A DNA stretch of 64,000 bases from Tessaracoccus defluvii (lineage in GTDB: Bacteria > Actinomycetota > Actinomycetes > Propionibacteriales > Propionibacteriaceae): positions 2,108,001-2,172,000 of the forward strand of contig NZ_CP060789.1 of NCBI RefSeq assembly GCF_014489575.1, written 5' to 3'. Under the pieces are notes generated by a model, which was not told where the DNA came from, ran no database searches, and was given only the letters and a program-made list of their open reading frames with translations. A program made the position numbers and the translations under genes. Below are positions 56,660-64,000 of the stretch, piece after piece; position 1 is the first letter of the stretch, and each line of letters starts with the position of its first letter.

Positions 56660-57381
56660 TTCACTCCTCCCAGGAAGGCCATCGGATCGTGTGCAGGCCC
56701 GCCGCGGCTTTCGGCTACGTCGTTGCCGGTGGGGATGACGACGAAACTGTCGACGACCATGCGTGTGCCGTACTGACGGCGCTCGGGGTCCCAGGAGACC
56801 GGGACGTCCGGGAGCTCCTTGCTGGGGACCTCGTCCGGGAACACGGACTGGTCGGCCTGAACGGGCAGTTCCACGCTGCTCTCACGCCTCGCCTGCCGCC
56901 GCCCCGTCTCGCCTGCCATCCACGGCATGTCGCTCAGCGACTCGGCTACTGACGCCTCGACGATGTCGAGGACAATCCGTCCTTCGGGCACACATGCCCG
57001 CCGACCGAAGTACAGCGGAAAAGCGGGATCACGGAGCGACTCCGCCAGCCCCTCCAGCACCTCACGCGGGCCACCGATGTGGGCGGTGAACACCGCATCC
57101 GACCAGTAGTAGCGGTCGGTCAACGGCATGGCCGCCCCCGTGACCTGATGATGCGCGGTGTGAAAGTCACGGAGGGGTTGGCCCTGCTGTTCGGTTCGCA
57201 CTCCGAGCTCGAGCTTCAGCAGGTCCTCGATGGGGTCGCTCCTTCTGCGGCCCTCGGCGGCGGCGAGCAGCCCAAGAATCCCACTCTTGGTGGGAATCGG
57301 CTCCGTGCCGCGGCGGGTGAATCGGCTGGTGGCCCCCCAGCTCTGTAGGGGGCCCGCCAACCTGAGCCTCAGGACGCTCAC
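56656..57381 (-). CDS. cas5e: Cascade subunit Cas5e (CasD)
   Basis: This 241-residue protein holds the crRNA 5' handle. It opens SVLRLRLAGPLQSWGATSRF, a RAMP-type beta strand with the family LQSWG motif. PIPTKSGILGLLAAAEGRRR follows. FPLYFGRRACVPEG near residue 150 is also typical. The GTG at 57381 is chosen because the motif starts at once and it overlaps the cas7 stop as GTGTGA. A longer upstream frame would run into cas7. Confidence 0.95.
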   Translation of the reverse strand: MSVLRLRLAGPLQSWGATSRFTRRGTEPIPTKSGILGLLAAAEGRRRSDPIEDLLKLELGVRTEQQGQPLRDFHTAHHQVTGAAMPLTDRYYWSDAVFTAHIGGPREVLEGLAESLRDPAFPLYFGRRACVPEGRIVLDIVEASVAESLSDMPWMAGETGRRQARRESSVELPVQADQSVFPDEVPSKELPDVPVSWDPERRQYGTRMVVDSFVVIPTGNDVAESRGGPAHDPMAFLGGVK

Positions 57382-58502
57382 ACCGACTCCAGCACGCTGC
57401 TGCCAGCAGCCTCCACGAGCTCGTCGAACGAGCGCAGGTCGCCGAGGTCCGCCAGTGCTCCCAGCTCGGACGGCGTACCGGTGACCCACACGCTGCTCGG
57501 CTGACGCCAGGTGCCGAACACCTCTGAAGCGTGCTTGGCCAGGGCTTCGACCGCCCGGGCGACGTAGCCGTCACTCGAGCGGATGGGCTTCTCGAAGGCG
57601 CCGACGAGGCTGCTCGGCTGGCCGCTGGCGACGGTCACGAGAACGGCAGCCGGCCTGGTGCCGTTCGCGAACGTGTTCTGCTTCCCCGAGGGCATCGAGT
57701 TGACGAAACTCCGGACGAAGGCCTCGAGCGCGAGACGCGCCGCCTCCTCATCGCCGAGGTTGGCCCGCAGCTGATCAAGGTTCACCGCGGCGTAGCGGTA
57801 GAGGGTCGAGGACACGAAACCGACGGTGCCCATCATTCCGGCGCCCGCGTCCTCCTCGTCAGCGTTACGGCTCTTGGCGTCGTCGACTGCGGTGAAGAAG
57901 TCGAACTCGGGGATGGCCTCGTGGACGCTGATGGCATGGGCAACCTGGCAGGCCGCGTCGACGTTGAGATCAGCGGCGTCGGCGACCATCCGGCCGAAGA
58001 GGGCGATGTCGACGGAGTGGTCAGCGTCAACGAGATCCTTGACCTTGGCGGCCTTCATGGCATTGAGCGGGTTGTCCTCGCCGCTGGCCTCGATGGCTGC
58101 GGCCGCAAGGCTCTCGAGTTGGCGCTGCGACAGGAACACCAGGTACCCGGTTTCCGGAGCCCCCGCCGTGTCCTTGCCGGTCTTGCGGGGTACAGGCTTC
58201 TTGAAGCCGGCCGCTTCCATGGCCGCCACAGCAAGCTCCTGAGCCTGGGGGGCCAGGTCTTCACGGGCTTCGACGATCATTTTCTCGATCGACGTGACCA
58301 GCATCCGGCTGCGGGTGCCGACGTCCTTCGGATCGAGGTGATTGTTGAAGTCGGTGCGCATGGCGCGCTTCCATGACTGTGAGGACACCCGGGCGCGCGT
58401 GACGCCGCCGTAGATGGCGCTCTTGGGGGATCCGGTGTCGTCGCGGTTGAGGTTCGCCGGAGGAACGGACTGGATCGCGTGGATCTCGAGGTACGTGGTC
58501 AT
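57378..58502 (-). CDS. cas7e: Cascade backbone subunit Cas7e (CasC/Cse4)
   Basis: This 374-residue RAMP protein is present in six copies along the crRNA in known type I-E complexes. Conserved parts are the opening LEIHAIQSVPPANLNRDDTG, AIYGGVTRARVSSQSWKRAM, DIALFGRMVADAADLNVDAA and the C-terminal thumb/glycine region FVNSMPSGKQNTFANGT. Its start overlaps the cse2 stop by four bases. Confidence 0.96.
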   Translation of the reverse strand: MTTYLEIHAIQSVPPANLNRDDTGSPKSAIYGGVTRARVSSQSWKRAMRTDFNNHLDPKDVGTRSRMLVTSIEKMIVEAREDLAPQAQELAVAAMEAAGFKKPVPRKTGKDTAGAPETGYLVFLSQRQLESLAAAAIEASGEDNPLNAMKAAKVKDLVDADHSVDIALFGRMVADAADLNVDAACQVAHAISVHEAIPEFDFFTAVDDAKSRNADEEDAGAGMMGTVGFVSSTLYRYAAVNLDQLRANLGDEEAARLALEAFVRSFVNSMPSGKQNTFANGTRPAAVLVTVASGQPSSLVGAFEKPIRSSDGYVARAVEALAKHASEVFGTWRQPSSVWVTGTPSELGALADLGDLRSFDELVEAAGSSVLESV

Positions 58503-59092
58503 TCTGAAACTCCTTCGTTGGATTCGGTCTGCAGGTAGTGGAAGTCGCGGCCCCAGCGGCGGTGCACGTCACGTGCACCGGAGGGAGCCAGGAACCAGTA
58601 GAGGTCTTCGGCGTATCGGCCGTAGTCGAACGCGATCTCATGCGTGCGAAGCTGGGTGATCAGCCCTCGCGAGTGGGCAAGGAGCCCTGGCAGAGTGCTC
58701 GCCGTCGACATGGCAGTGAACCGGCGGTAGACCGGTGACTCATGCGGCTCCGCCTTGTTCGAGATGTCGGCGAGGCGCCGGACGGCACGGCCGAACGGCT
58801 GCTTCGGATCGTGCATGTTCCGCGACCGGGACTGCTGATGCACCGCGAACTGCGTGAGGGCGATGTGCACCGCCTGCTCGGCCCGCTCCCGGTAGCCCCG
58901 GGGTAGGTCCGCAGGGATGCCTTCCAGGGTCACTGCCCAGACGGCGGGGGCAGTTCCGGGCTCGGCCGCAGCAGCCTGACGCAGCTGCGCCAGGAGAGCC
59001 TTGGAGTTCGGCGACATGCGGCCGGGGTCAGCCCCGACCAATTGATGGATGCGTCGGGTGACGAATGACCCGACTTTGAAGTCACTGCTCAT
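58499..59092 (-). CDS. cse2: Cascade small subunit Cse2 (Cas11e/CasB)
   Basis: This is a 197-residue helical protein that sits as a dimer along the inner face of Cascade and stabilises the displaced strand. Family pieces are RMSPNSKALLAQLRQAAA, AVHIALTQFAVHQQSR, FGRAVRRLADISN and the C-terminal FDYGRYAEDLYWF. I chose the ATG at 59092 (MSSDFKVGSFV), which overlaps cse1 by 11 bases, over a longer upstream frame lacking conservation. Confidence 0.93.
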   Translation of the reverse strand: MSSDFKVGSFVTRRIHQLVGADPGRMSPNSKALLAQLRQAAAAEPGTAPAVWAVTLEGIPADLPRGYRERAEQAVHIALTQFAVHQQSRSRNMHDPKQPFGRAVRRLADISNKAEPHESPVYRRFTAMSTASTLPGLLAHSRGLITQLRTHEIAFDYGRYAEDLYWFLAPSGARDVHRRWGRDFHYLQTESNEGVSE

Positions 59093-60686
59093 TGTCTGCT
59101 TCCTTGTTGGGATCCTGCGGGTAGGCAAGCACCAGCTCCTTGCGGAGAGCGGCGCGGAGGTAACTCTCGGCCTTCGCTGCGGTCATATAGCCAAACTTCG
59201 TCATGCGCCCCGTTACCGCAGCCGGGCTGCAGCTCACGGCCATGCGAGCGGCCAGGGTTTCGATCACTGCCGCCACGCGCCTGTGCCAGTCGCGGCGGGC
59301 CTCGATCGTGTCGGTGTCGGCATCGAGGGTGCCCAGCCAGCTGCGGGCGGGGTGGTCGAGCTCAGCCCAGGCTGTCTCACGGGCACGATCCCGGGCTCCA
59401 TCGACACCGTCGAAATCCCCGGCAGCGCTGGCGATGTTCGCGGCCATCCGTCCCAGTGCCCACACTGCCTGGTCGGCAGAGCGGACGACGTCGTAGAGCA
59501 TCAGCTGCACCTCGGCGGCGTCCTCGCCGAGCATGCGGAGCCGCAGGTCGAGTGAGTCGTGCACCATGTCGTTGACGGTCGCTTCCTGTGGACCGTACTC
59601 AATGCCGACCAGCTCAACCACCACCTCCGTGTCCAGTTCCGTGAACTGCTCGGAGTGCCCGGCGAGGCTGGCGACCGTCGCCGGCCGGATGCTCTCCTCA
59701 TGCCCGTCCGCCGTCCGGCTCGGGGCGTCCGAAACCAGTCCCGGCATGCCTCGCCATGCGGCCCGGCTGGGGTCGTGCTTGCGGGGCATGTAGACCGGGA
59801 TCTTGTGCTTTTTGCTCTGCGGCTCGGAGTAGCGCCATGCGGTCATGTGCTCGAGCGACTGCCGGTTTTGGGGCGTCATCCGATCGCCCTGGGCCAGAAC
59901 GACACCCGTGACACCGTCGCGATCCCCGACAAGCCGGATCCGGCGCGACTGCCAGACCAGCACTTGTACCGGGCCCTGGGGATCGGGTTCCATCTGTCGC
60001 ACTGCTGTCTGCGGCACGTCGTTCGTCCAGACTGGGCGATCGAGCGGGTTTTCCGGCGTCGGCACCACGTTGTAGACCAGCGTGTGGGCGAGGGTCTGGC
60101 CATGCAGCACAACGCCTCCGATCTGCCCTGCCCAGGCGGGGCCGATGGGGTATCCCTTGCCCGCCTTGACCTCTGGATCCCCGACGGCGCCCGAGCGGAT
60201 GCCAGCCGCATCGAAGGCCTGCGCATGCACCACCCACAGCGCCGCCTCGTGGGCCGGGATAACCCTCAGTGCTTCCCCTCCACGCGTCGTCAGGAAGGGG
60301 GCCCCGTTGGGCACATCGCTGATCAGCTTCTCCAATGGCGAGGCCTCGTCCTTGGCTGTGCGGAGGCCCACGACCTGCATGAACGGACGCTCCGGATGGA
60401 AGAGGTCGAAACGGTCCGCGTAGCGATCGAGGTAGGCCGCGATGGTGGACTGGTCCAGCCCATCGCGGAGACTTGCAGCCACGTCCGCGCTCCGATGGAA
60501 CCCGACCGCGTCGTGATGGATGGCCAGGAGAAGTCTCAGGACGGCGAACGATTGGGTCGGCAGATCTGCGCTGATACGCCGCACCTCGCTGGCACGCGTG
60601 AAGGCATCGCGGATGGACAGCCGCACGGCTGAGCCGTCGGTGAGGATCGCCGGGATCCAGCGTTCGGTGAGCAGGTCGTAGCTCAT
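59082..60686 (-). CDS. cse1: Cascade large subunit Cse1 (Cas8e/CasA)
   Basis: This 534-residue protein recognises the PAM and recruits Cas3. It opens MSYDLLTERWIPAILTDGS, the standard Cse1 start. FHPERPFMQVVGL, GAPFLTTRGGEALRVIPAHE and PLDRPVWTND follow, with a C-terminal four-helix bundle. The start overlaps the cas3 stop by four bases. If the cre-like RNA upstream of cas3 works, this subunit would have to accept a AAA-type PAM at the cas3 promoter. Confidence 0.96.
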   Translation of the reverse strand: MSYDLLTERWIPAILTDGSAVRLSIRDAFTRASEVRRISADLPTQSFAVLRLLLAIHHDAVGFHRSADVAASLRDGLDQSTIAAYLDRYADRFDLFHPERPFMQVVGLRTAKDEASPLEKLISDVPNGAPFLTTRGGEALRVIPAHEAALWVVHAQAFDAAGIRSGAVGDPEVKAGKGYPIGPAWAGQIGGVVLHGQTLAHTLVYNVVPTPENPLDRPVWTNDVPQTAVRQMEPDPQGPVQVLVWQSRRIRLVGDRDGVTGVVLAQGDRMTPQNRQSLEHMTAWRYSEPQSKKHKIPVYMPRKHDPSRAAWRGMPGLVSDAPSRTADGHEESIRPATVASLAGHSEQFTELDTEVVVELVGIEYGPQEATVNDMVHDSLDLRLRMLGEDAAEVQLMLYDVVRSADQAVWALGRMAANIASAAGDFDGVDGARDRARETAWAELDHPARSWLGTLDADTDTIEARRDWHRRVAAVIETLAARMAVSCSPAAVTGRMTKFGYMTAAKAESYLRAALRKELVLAYPQDPNKEADNEQ

Positions 60687-63547
60687 GAGTCGTTCACCTC
60701 CATCCCCTGTTCGGGCGAGTAACGCAGCTCATAGCTGCGCGTCCCCACCGTGAGTGTCGTTGACAAGGTGTTACTCCCTTCGTGGGTCTGTGCCATGACG
60801 AGCAGCAGTTCGCTGCGGAGCAGTGGGTGTCGCCTCAGAAGCCAGCGCCGGGTGCGGGGGTCGCGGTCGATCTCTTGGATGACCGCATCCAGCGCCCCGT
60901 CCCAGCGCGTGAGCCGCCCGGGGAGGCGCACGGACCAGCTGGCCACCTCGCGTGCGAGGTCGTCGCTGGGCAGTGACGAGACGTCCAGGATGCTGGTTCC
61001 CGTTTTGAGCCACGGTGGTCGGATCGCACTGGAGCCGTCAGGCAGGGTCGGCACGAGGATGACCTCCAGCGACGGTTCCGTGTCCCGCACCGCGGCACCC
61101 ATCGCGAGCTCGGTGAAGTCGCCGCTGGTCGCCAGCCACTCGCCGAGCGTCGCGCGGTCGTCCTCCGCGCCGGCCCACGGACGGACGCACCACTGCGCCG
61201 CCTTGGCCCGGGCCTTGGCGATCTGAGCCAGATACTTCCCGCGGGCCGTGTTGACGGGTCCTGCCCAGTCCGACAAGAGCTCCGCTTCGGGGCCTAGCGC
61301 CGAGGCAACCAGCGGCGCCGTGTCCTGCGGGAGCGTGATGACGGCGCCGTGCTTGGTGAGCGCCTCTGTGGTGCGCAGCAGGAGGTACCCGCCGTAGACG
61401 ATCTCTGATCCCTTGGTCGGCGCGGGGATGGGACCCGAACCGACGTCGGTCAGGAAAAATGTGCGCGCTTCACGGTGGGACTCCGGGCGGGCTCGCCACG
61501 AATGGCGATGGAGCCTGCCGATTCTCTGGAGGAGGAGGTCGGCCGGGGCGATGTCGGTGTAGAGGGCGTCGAAGTCGATGTCCAGACTCTGCTCGACCAC
61601 CTGCGTCGCCACGACCACCTGGCCGGGCCGAGTTTCCTCGTCAGACCCCTTCCCGAACCGGTGGATGAGGTCGAGGTCGTTGTTGGCGCGGTCGACCGCA
61701 ATGAATCCCGCATGGTTGAGCGTCACCGGCAACCCCGCCTCGGTCAGCGCATCGGCGGTGGCCTGGGCATCCTTGACGGTGTTGCGCACCACAAGAACAC
61801 ACGCGCCCGCGTCCGCGTCTGCACGAACCGATGCGACGATCTCCTCCACGCTGGTTCCATGCCACGACCAGGTGACGCTGCGTTCCTGGCCCCGCTCGTC
61901 CACCACCTCGAGCCTCACGGGCTGGTCATCGCGCGGGACAACCGAGATCAGCGGGTAGTCGTCCTCACACATAGGGAGGGCATCGATCTCTGCGGAGCGC
62001 GCGCCCGCGTAGGCTTTCATCATTGCCCGCTTCCGCTCGGCGGTGAGTGTTGCGGAGAGGACGATGATAGAAACGTCGTAGGCGCCCAGCCAGCTGAGAA
62101 CAGACTCCAGATAAACCGACATGAATTCGTCGCTGGAGTGCGCTTCATCGATGATGACAATCTTCCCGGAGAGTGCGACGTGGGCGAGCATGAGGTGCTT
62201 GCGCTGCAGCCCGGCCATGAGCAGCTGATCGATCGTCACCACGCTGAAATTTGCAAGCAGACGACGCTTGGAGGAAAGGAACCACTGATGCACGACGGCA
62301 TTGCACAGCATGCCGTCGGTTTCATCCTCATGGATGCCGGAGCTTCTGGCTGTGTTGAACACGTGATCGAAGTTACGCACCGCCTCAGACATTTTGGCGT
62401 AGCGCCTGTTGAGGGAGGCCTTTCCATGGCCGAGGGTCACGGCCCAGGCCGCGGACTCCTTGGGGAGTTCTGGCAGTCTCTCCAGCCAGTCCGCGATGCG
62501 GGTGAACATTGCGTCCGTCGTTGCCTGGGTGGGCAGGGCGATGAGGATTCCCTGAGCTCCCCGTTGGGCGCCAACCACCTCAGCCACAGCCAACGCGGCC
62601 TCCGTCTTTCCTCCTCCAGTGCTGGTCTCGATGAACATGAGCCCCACGTCCACAGTCGAAGCCAACTCAACCGCTGTCTGCTGAACGGCGTGCGGAACCG
62701 CGTCGTCGGGGAGGGCGAACCGGGCGCGGAAGAACGCCTCGAGGTCGCTCGTGTCCACGGGCGCTGGCTCCCACGGAGGAGGCATCGCCGCCTCCTCCCA
62801 TCCGTGGAGCGCCCGCGCACCCATGTCAAGAGTCGGCGCCCCATCCTCGTCGCGACCGCGGAGCGGAAACAGTCTCGTGTTTGAGGCCAACCAGTCAGAG
62901 ACAATCACGAGTCCGGTCACCTCGACCAGAATGGGAAGCGGAATACGCGGCAGATCGCCACTCACGAGAACCTCAGAGAATCCGGTGAGCTCACTGATCC
63001 AGTCGATGAGCTCATTGCGCACCGCCCGCCAGGGATCTCCTCCCATTCCCTGCTTCCGAATGCGCGGGTTTCGCATTCGTCCCTCTGCCATCGGGGTACC
63101 ATGGTGAGCGCCGACGACGGAGGCGAGCGGTTCTGCGACCTCCTTGTCGAGCCCTTCGAGCATGAGCCACTGCCTCAAGGAGTACTCGCTGATCAACGAG
63201 TGAGGCAGTTCCCGTCGGTCGTCGCGGATCTCGCTCATCAGGCGGCAGGCGAGGCCGGCGTCGCGTGCCTTCTGCGCCAACGGCTCGCTTTGAGCGACAA
63301 ACGCGGGGGCTGCTTTTCCCACGTCATGTACGCCCGCGAGAAACAGCACCATAGACCTGAACTGCCCGTCACTCAGTCCCGTGGAATTCCAGCGCTCTCT
63401 GACAGTGTGGGAAATCCAACTGTCATAGAGATACGCAGCGATCCAGACGCTGTCGAGGAGATGCTGATCAAGAGGCAGCCACTCGGTTGGCCCTCCGGTC
63501 TTGGCCCAGACCGACATCGCCTGCTCACTGAGTTGCCTCGTCGTCAT
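60683..63547 (-). CDS. cas3: CRISPR-associated helicase-nuclease Cas3
   Basis: This is a 954-residue effector with an N-terminal HD nuclease (histidine in PLDQHLLDSVW; HD in FLAGVHDVGKAAPAF). The SF2 helicase has STGGGKTEAALAVAEVV as Walker A, IVIIDEAHSSDEFMSVYLES as the DEAH box, IIVLSATLTAERKRAM, and VVATQVVEQSLDIDFDAL with the final arginine motif IGRLHRH. It unwinds and degrades DNA bound by Cascade. I prefer the ATG at 63547, which has GGGGTGGGGATA before it. A GTG at 63556 in the same frame would add three residues. It is the first gene of the eight-gene operon. Confidence 0.96.
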   Translation of the reverse strand: MTTRQLSEQAMSVWAKTGGPTEWLPLDQHLLDSVWIAAYLYDSWISHTVRERWNSTGLSDGQFRSMVLFLAGVHDVGKAAPAFVAQSEPLAQKARDAGLACRLMSEIRDDRRELPHSLISEYSLRQWLMLEGLDKEVAEPLASVVGAHHGTPMAEGRMRNPRIRKQGMGGDPWRAVRNELIDWISELTGFSEVLVSGDLPRIPLPILVEVTGLVIVSDWLASNTRLFPLRGRDEDGAPTLDMGARALHGWEEAAMPPPWEPAPVDTSDLEAFFRARFALPDDAVPHAVQQTAVELASTVDVGLMFIETSTGGGKTEAALAVAEVVGAQRGAQGILIALPTQATTDAMFTRIADWLERLPELPKESAAWAVTLGHGKASLNRRYAKMSEAVRNFDHVFNTARSSGIHEDETDGMLCNAVVHQWFLSSKRRLLANFSVVTIDQLLMAGLQRKHLMLAHVALSGKIVIIDEAHSSDEFMSVYLESVLSWLGAYDVSIIVLSATLTAERKRAMMKAYAGARSAEIDALPMCEDDYPLISVVPRDDQPVRLEVVDERGQERSVTWSWHGTSVEEIVASVRADADAGACVLVVRNTVKDAQATADALTEAGLPVTLNHAGFIAVDRANNDLDLIHRFGKGSDEETRPGQVVVATQVVEQSLDIDFDALYTDIAPADLLLQRIGRLHRHSWRARPESHREARTFFLTDVGSGPIPAPTKGSEIVYGGYLLLRTTEALTKHGAVITLPQDTAPLVASALGPEAELLSDWAGPVNTARGKYLAQIAKARAKAAQWCVRPWAGAEDDRATLGEWLATSGDFTELAMGAAVRDTEPSLEVILVPTLPDGSSAIRPPWLKTGTSILDVSSLPSDDLAREVASWSVRLPGRLTRWDGALDAVIQEIDRDPRTRRWLLRRHPLLRSELLLVMAQTHEGSNTLSTTLTVGTRSYELRYSPEQGMEVNDS

Positions 63548-63597
63548 TATCCCCACCCCGGTCGGAGATTGTCTGCGGGCTGTGCAACGCTGCTCAT
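63547..63597 (-). CDS. Possible 16-codon leader ORF coupled to cas3
   Basis: ATG at 63597 opens MSSVAQPADNLRPGWG, with the stop TAA sharing its last base with the cas3 ATG (TAATG). GGGTGAC precedes the ATG, a weak ribosome site. The tight overlap suggests translational coupling of cas3 to a leader peptide, but chance cannot be excluded. Confidence 0.3.
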   Translation of the reverse strand: MSSVAQPADNLRPGWG

Positions 63598-63605
63598 GTC
63601 ACCCG

Positions 63606-63631
63606 CGAAGGAACCTTCACTGGCTCCTTCG
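63606..63631. promoter_or_regulatory. Inverted repeat at the predicted cas3 transcription start
   Basis: CGAAGGA (63606-63612) and TCCTTCG (63625-63631) form a perfect seven-base dyad with 12 bases between. It covers the predicted start near 63629 and could be a repressor site or a 5' UTR hairpin. Confidence 0.4.
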
Positions 63632-63635
63632 AAGA

Positions 63636-63641
63636 AGGATA
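63636..63641 (-). promoter_or_regulatory. Probable -10 element of the cas operon
   Basis: TATCCT on the minus strand. With a 17-base spacer the -35 position falls at 63659-63664, inside the 11-base sequence shared with the cre-like RNA. The -35 itself does not resemble TTGACA. Confidence 0.4.
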
Positions 63642-63657
63642 GCACGCCATCCGTCAC

Positions 63658-63668
63658 GAGGCGGCTAG
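63658..63668 (-). promoter_or_regulatory. Seed-match target of the cre-like RNA in the cas3 promoter
   Basis: On the minus strand CTAGCCGCCTC is identical to the first 11 bases of the spacer of the CRISPR-resembling unit at 63684-63771. The base after it mismatches, then two match. The three bases 5' of the match are AAA, in the PAM position for a type I-E protospacer. Confidence 0.6.
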
Positions 63669-63683
63669 TTTGCGCAACAATTT

Positions 63684-63771
63684 CCGGAAGCCCCGCCGAG
63701 GCGGGGAACACAGGTACCTACAGGCCTTCGCAAGAGGCGGCTAGCGGATCATCCCCGATCACGGGGCACAC
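63684..63771 (-). ncRNA. CRISPR-resembling RNA unit (degenerate repeat-spacer-degenerate repeat), candidate cas autoregulator
   Basis: Read on the minus strand, the first degenerate repeat (63771-63746, 26 bases) begins GTGTGCCCCG and keeps the last 11 bases of the array repeat, GGGGATGATCC, so the crRNA 5' handle is intact. Next come one G at the PAM-derived position and a 33-base spacer (63744-63712). The second degenerate repeat (63711-63684, 28 bases) keeps the hairpin CCCCGC-CTCG-GCGGGG needed for Cas6e but has lost the handle (CTTCCGG). The unit could therefore give one crRNA only. Its spacer starts CTAGCCGCCTC, found again in the cas3 promoter. Partial pairing of this kind permits Cascade binding without Cas3 cleavage in described CRISPR-resembling RNAs (CreA/CreR). 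The functional role here is inferred. Confidence 0.75.
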
Positions 63772-63786
63772 CTGCGGGCGCGTCAC

Positions 63787-63792
63787 ACCTTA
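63787..63792 (-). promoter_or_regulatory. Probable -10 of the cre-like RNA
   Basis: TAAGGT ends 15 bases before the first degenerate repeat. The main array has the identical hexamer ending 14 bases before its first repeat, which supports both as real promoters. Confidence 0.45.
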
Positions 63793-64000
63793 CGGGGCGA
63801 AGGGCCAGACGGCGAGCAGATCGCGCCGGTCAAGGAGCGCCCTCGCCCACCGCGATGGAGCCGGGTCGGCGTGGTGCCTAGCTAGCTAGTAGTAGTTACC
63901 TCCCCGCCCCCGCCCAATCACTCTGGCAGCTTACCGATCCCGATCCAACTGATCTCGAGAGCAGAGGGCACCGGGCTGCTCGGTACCAGCGGTCGCTGTA
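63793..64000. other. Region beyond the cre-like unit, no gene seen
   Basis: No supported gene lies here. It contains a TTGACC (63833-63828, minus strand) that could be a -35 element, and an odd simple-sequence tract around 63879-63895 where CTAG is repeated three times and then TAG. The last 80 bases show no start codon or RNA gene that I can support. Confidence 0.4.

Noticed and set aside
63547..63771. CreTA-type toxin gene guarded by the cre-like RNA
   Set aside because: No convincing toxin with its own promoter and terminator is visible between the unit and cas3. Control of cas3 itself is simpler, so the toxin idea is kept only as an alternative.
63684..63771. A second ordinary CRISPR array
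   Set aside because: Only two repeat-like sequences exist, both are degenerate in ways that fit a single-crRNA unit, and no further spacers follow.
63841..64000. A tRNA or other RNA gene at the right edge
   Set aside because: No cloverleaf arms or conserved T-loop sequence can be drawn, so I call none.

Overview
The window is a chromosomal segment of a high-GC actinobacterium. The rsmI/tatD/rsmA and pmt neighbourhood, the DUF222 (13E12-type) protein, many apparently leaderless genes and the repeat style fit the Propionibacteriaceae (Tessaracoccus-like), but the genus is inferred only from gene content and style. Eight genes carry single-base deletions, nearly all in short C/G runs (one has two). 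Adding one base at each site restores a full-length family protein whose length divides by three. I read these as consensus sequence errors, not real pseudogenes. The same missing C or G recurs in about 15 CRISPR repeats.

Layout. 1-3.5 kb: secreted/lipoprotein pair, the start of a second lipoprotein copy at the left edge, and a DUF222 protein. 3.5-6.1 kb: overlapping rRNA/DNA maintenance operon rsmI-tatD-rsmA, with divergent pmt (to 7.7 kb). 7.7-14.4 kb: housekeeping genes (FAD oxidoreductase, uracil-type permease, Na+/H+ antiporter-like protein, flavin reductase, DUF805, ferredoxin-reductase-like protein). 14.5-29.2 kb: carbohydrate island with a DUF1593 hydrolase, GH35, and one long overlapping operon (oppA-oppB-oppCD-oppF-GH1-GH3-GH43) read leftward from a divergent TetR gene. 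29.2-29.9 kb: two kinds of intergenic repeats. 29.9-37.4 kb: metal and acetate block (CopB-like ATPase under a CsoR-type box, acetate permease with DUF485, Crp/Fnr regulator divergent from copZ and a CPG-type P-type ATPase). 37.7-44.0 kb: a giant secreted pectinase joining a rhamnogalacturonan acetylesterase and a PL11 lyase. 44.2-45.1 kb: YaaC-like gene. 45.4-54.7 kb: a CRISPR array of about 153 repeats. 54.7-63.6 kb: complete type I-E cas operon (cas3-cse1-cse2-cas7-cas5-cas6e-cas1-cas2), all on the minus strand, ending at the leader side of the array.

The most notable object lies upstream of cas3 (63684-63771). Two degenerate repeats flank one spacer-like sequence, on the same strand as cas3. 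The first degenerate repeat keeps the crRNA 5' handle and the second keeps only the processing hairpin, so the unit would yield a single crRNA-like RNA. The first 11 nt of its spacer are repeated exactly at 63658-63668, inside the probable cas3 promoter. This is the architecture expected of a CRISPR-resembling cas-regulating RNA that lets Cascade bind, without cleaving, and repress its own operon.

Many genes have a TANNNT hexamer 6-7 nt before the start codon, which points to widespread leaderless transcription. Two genes carry tandem repeats that include their own last codons and stop. All functional statements come from reading the sequence and motifs; no database search or folding calculation was run.
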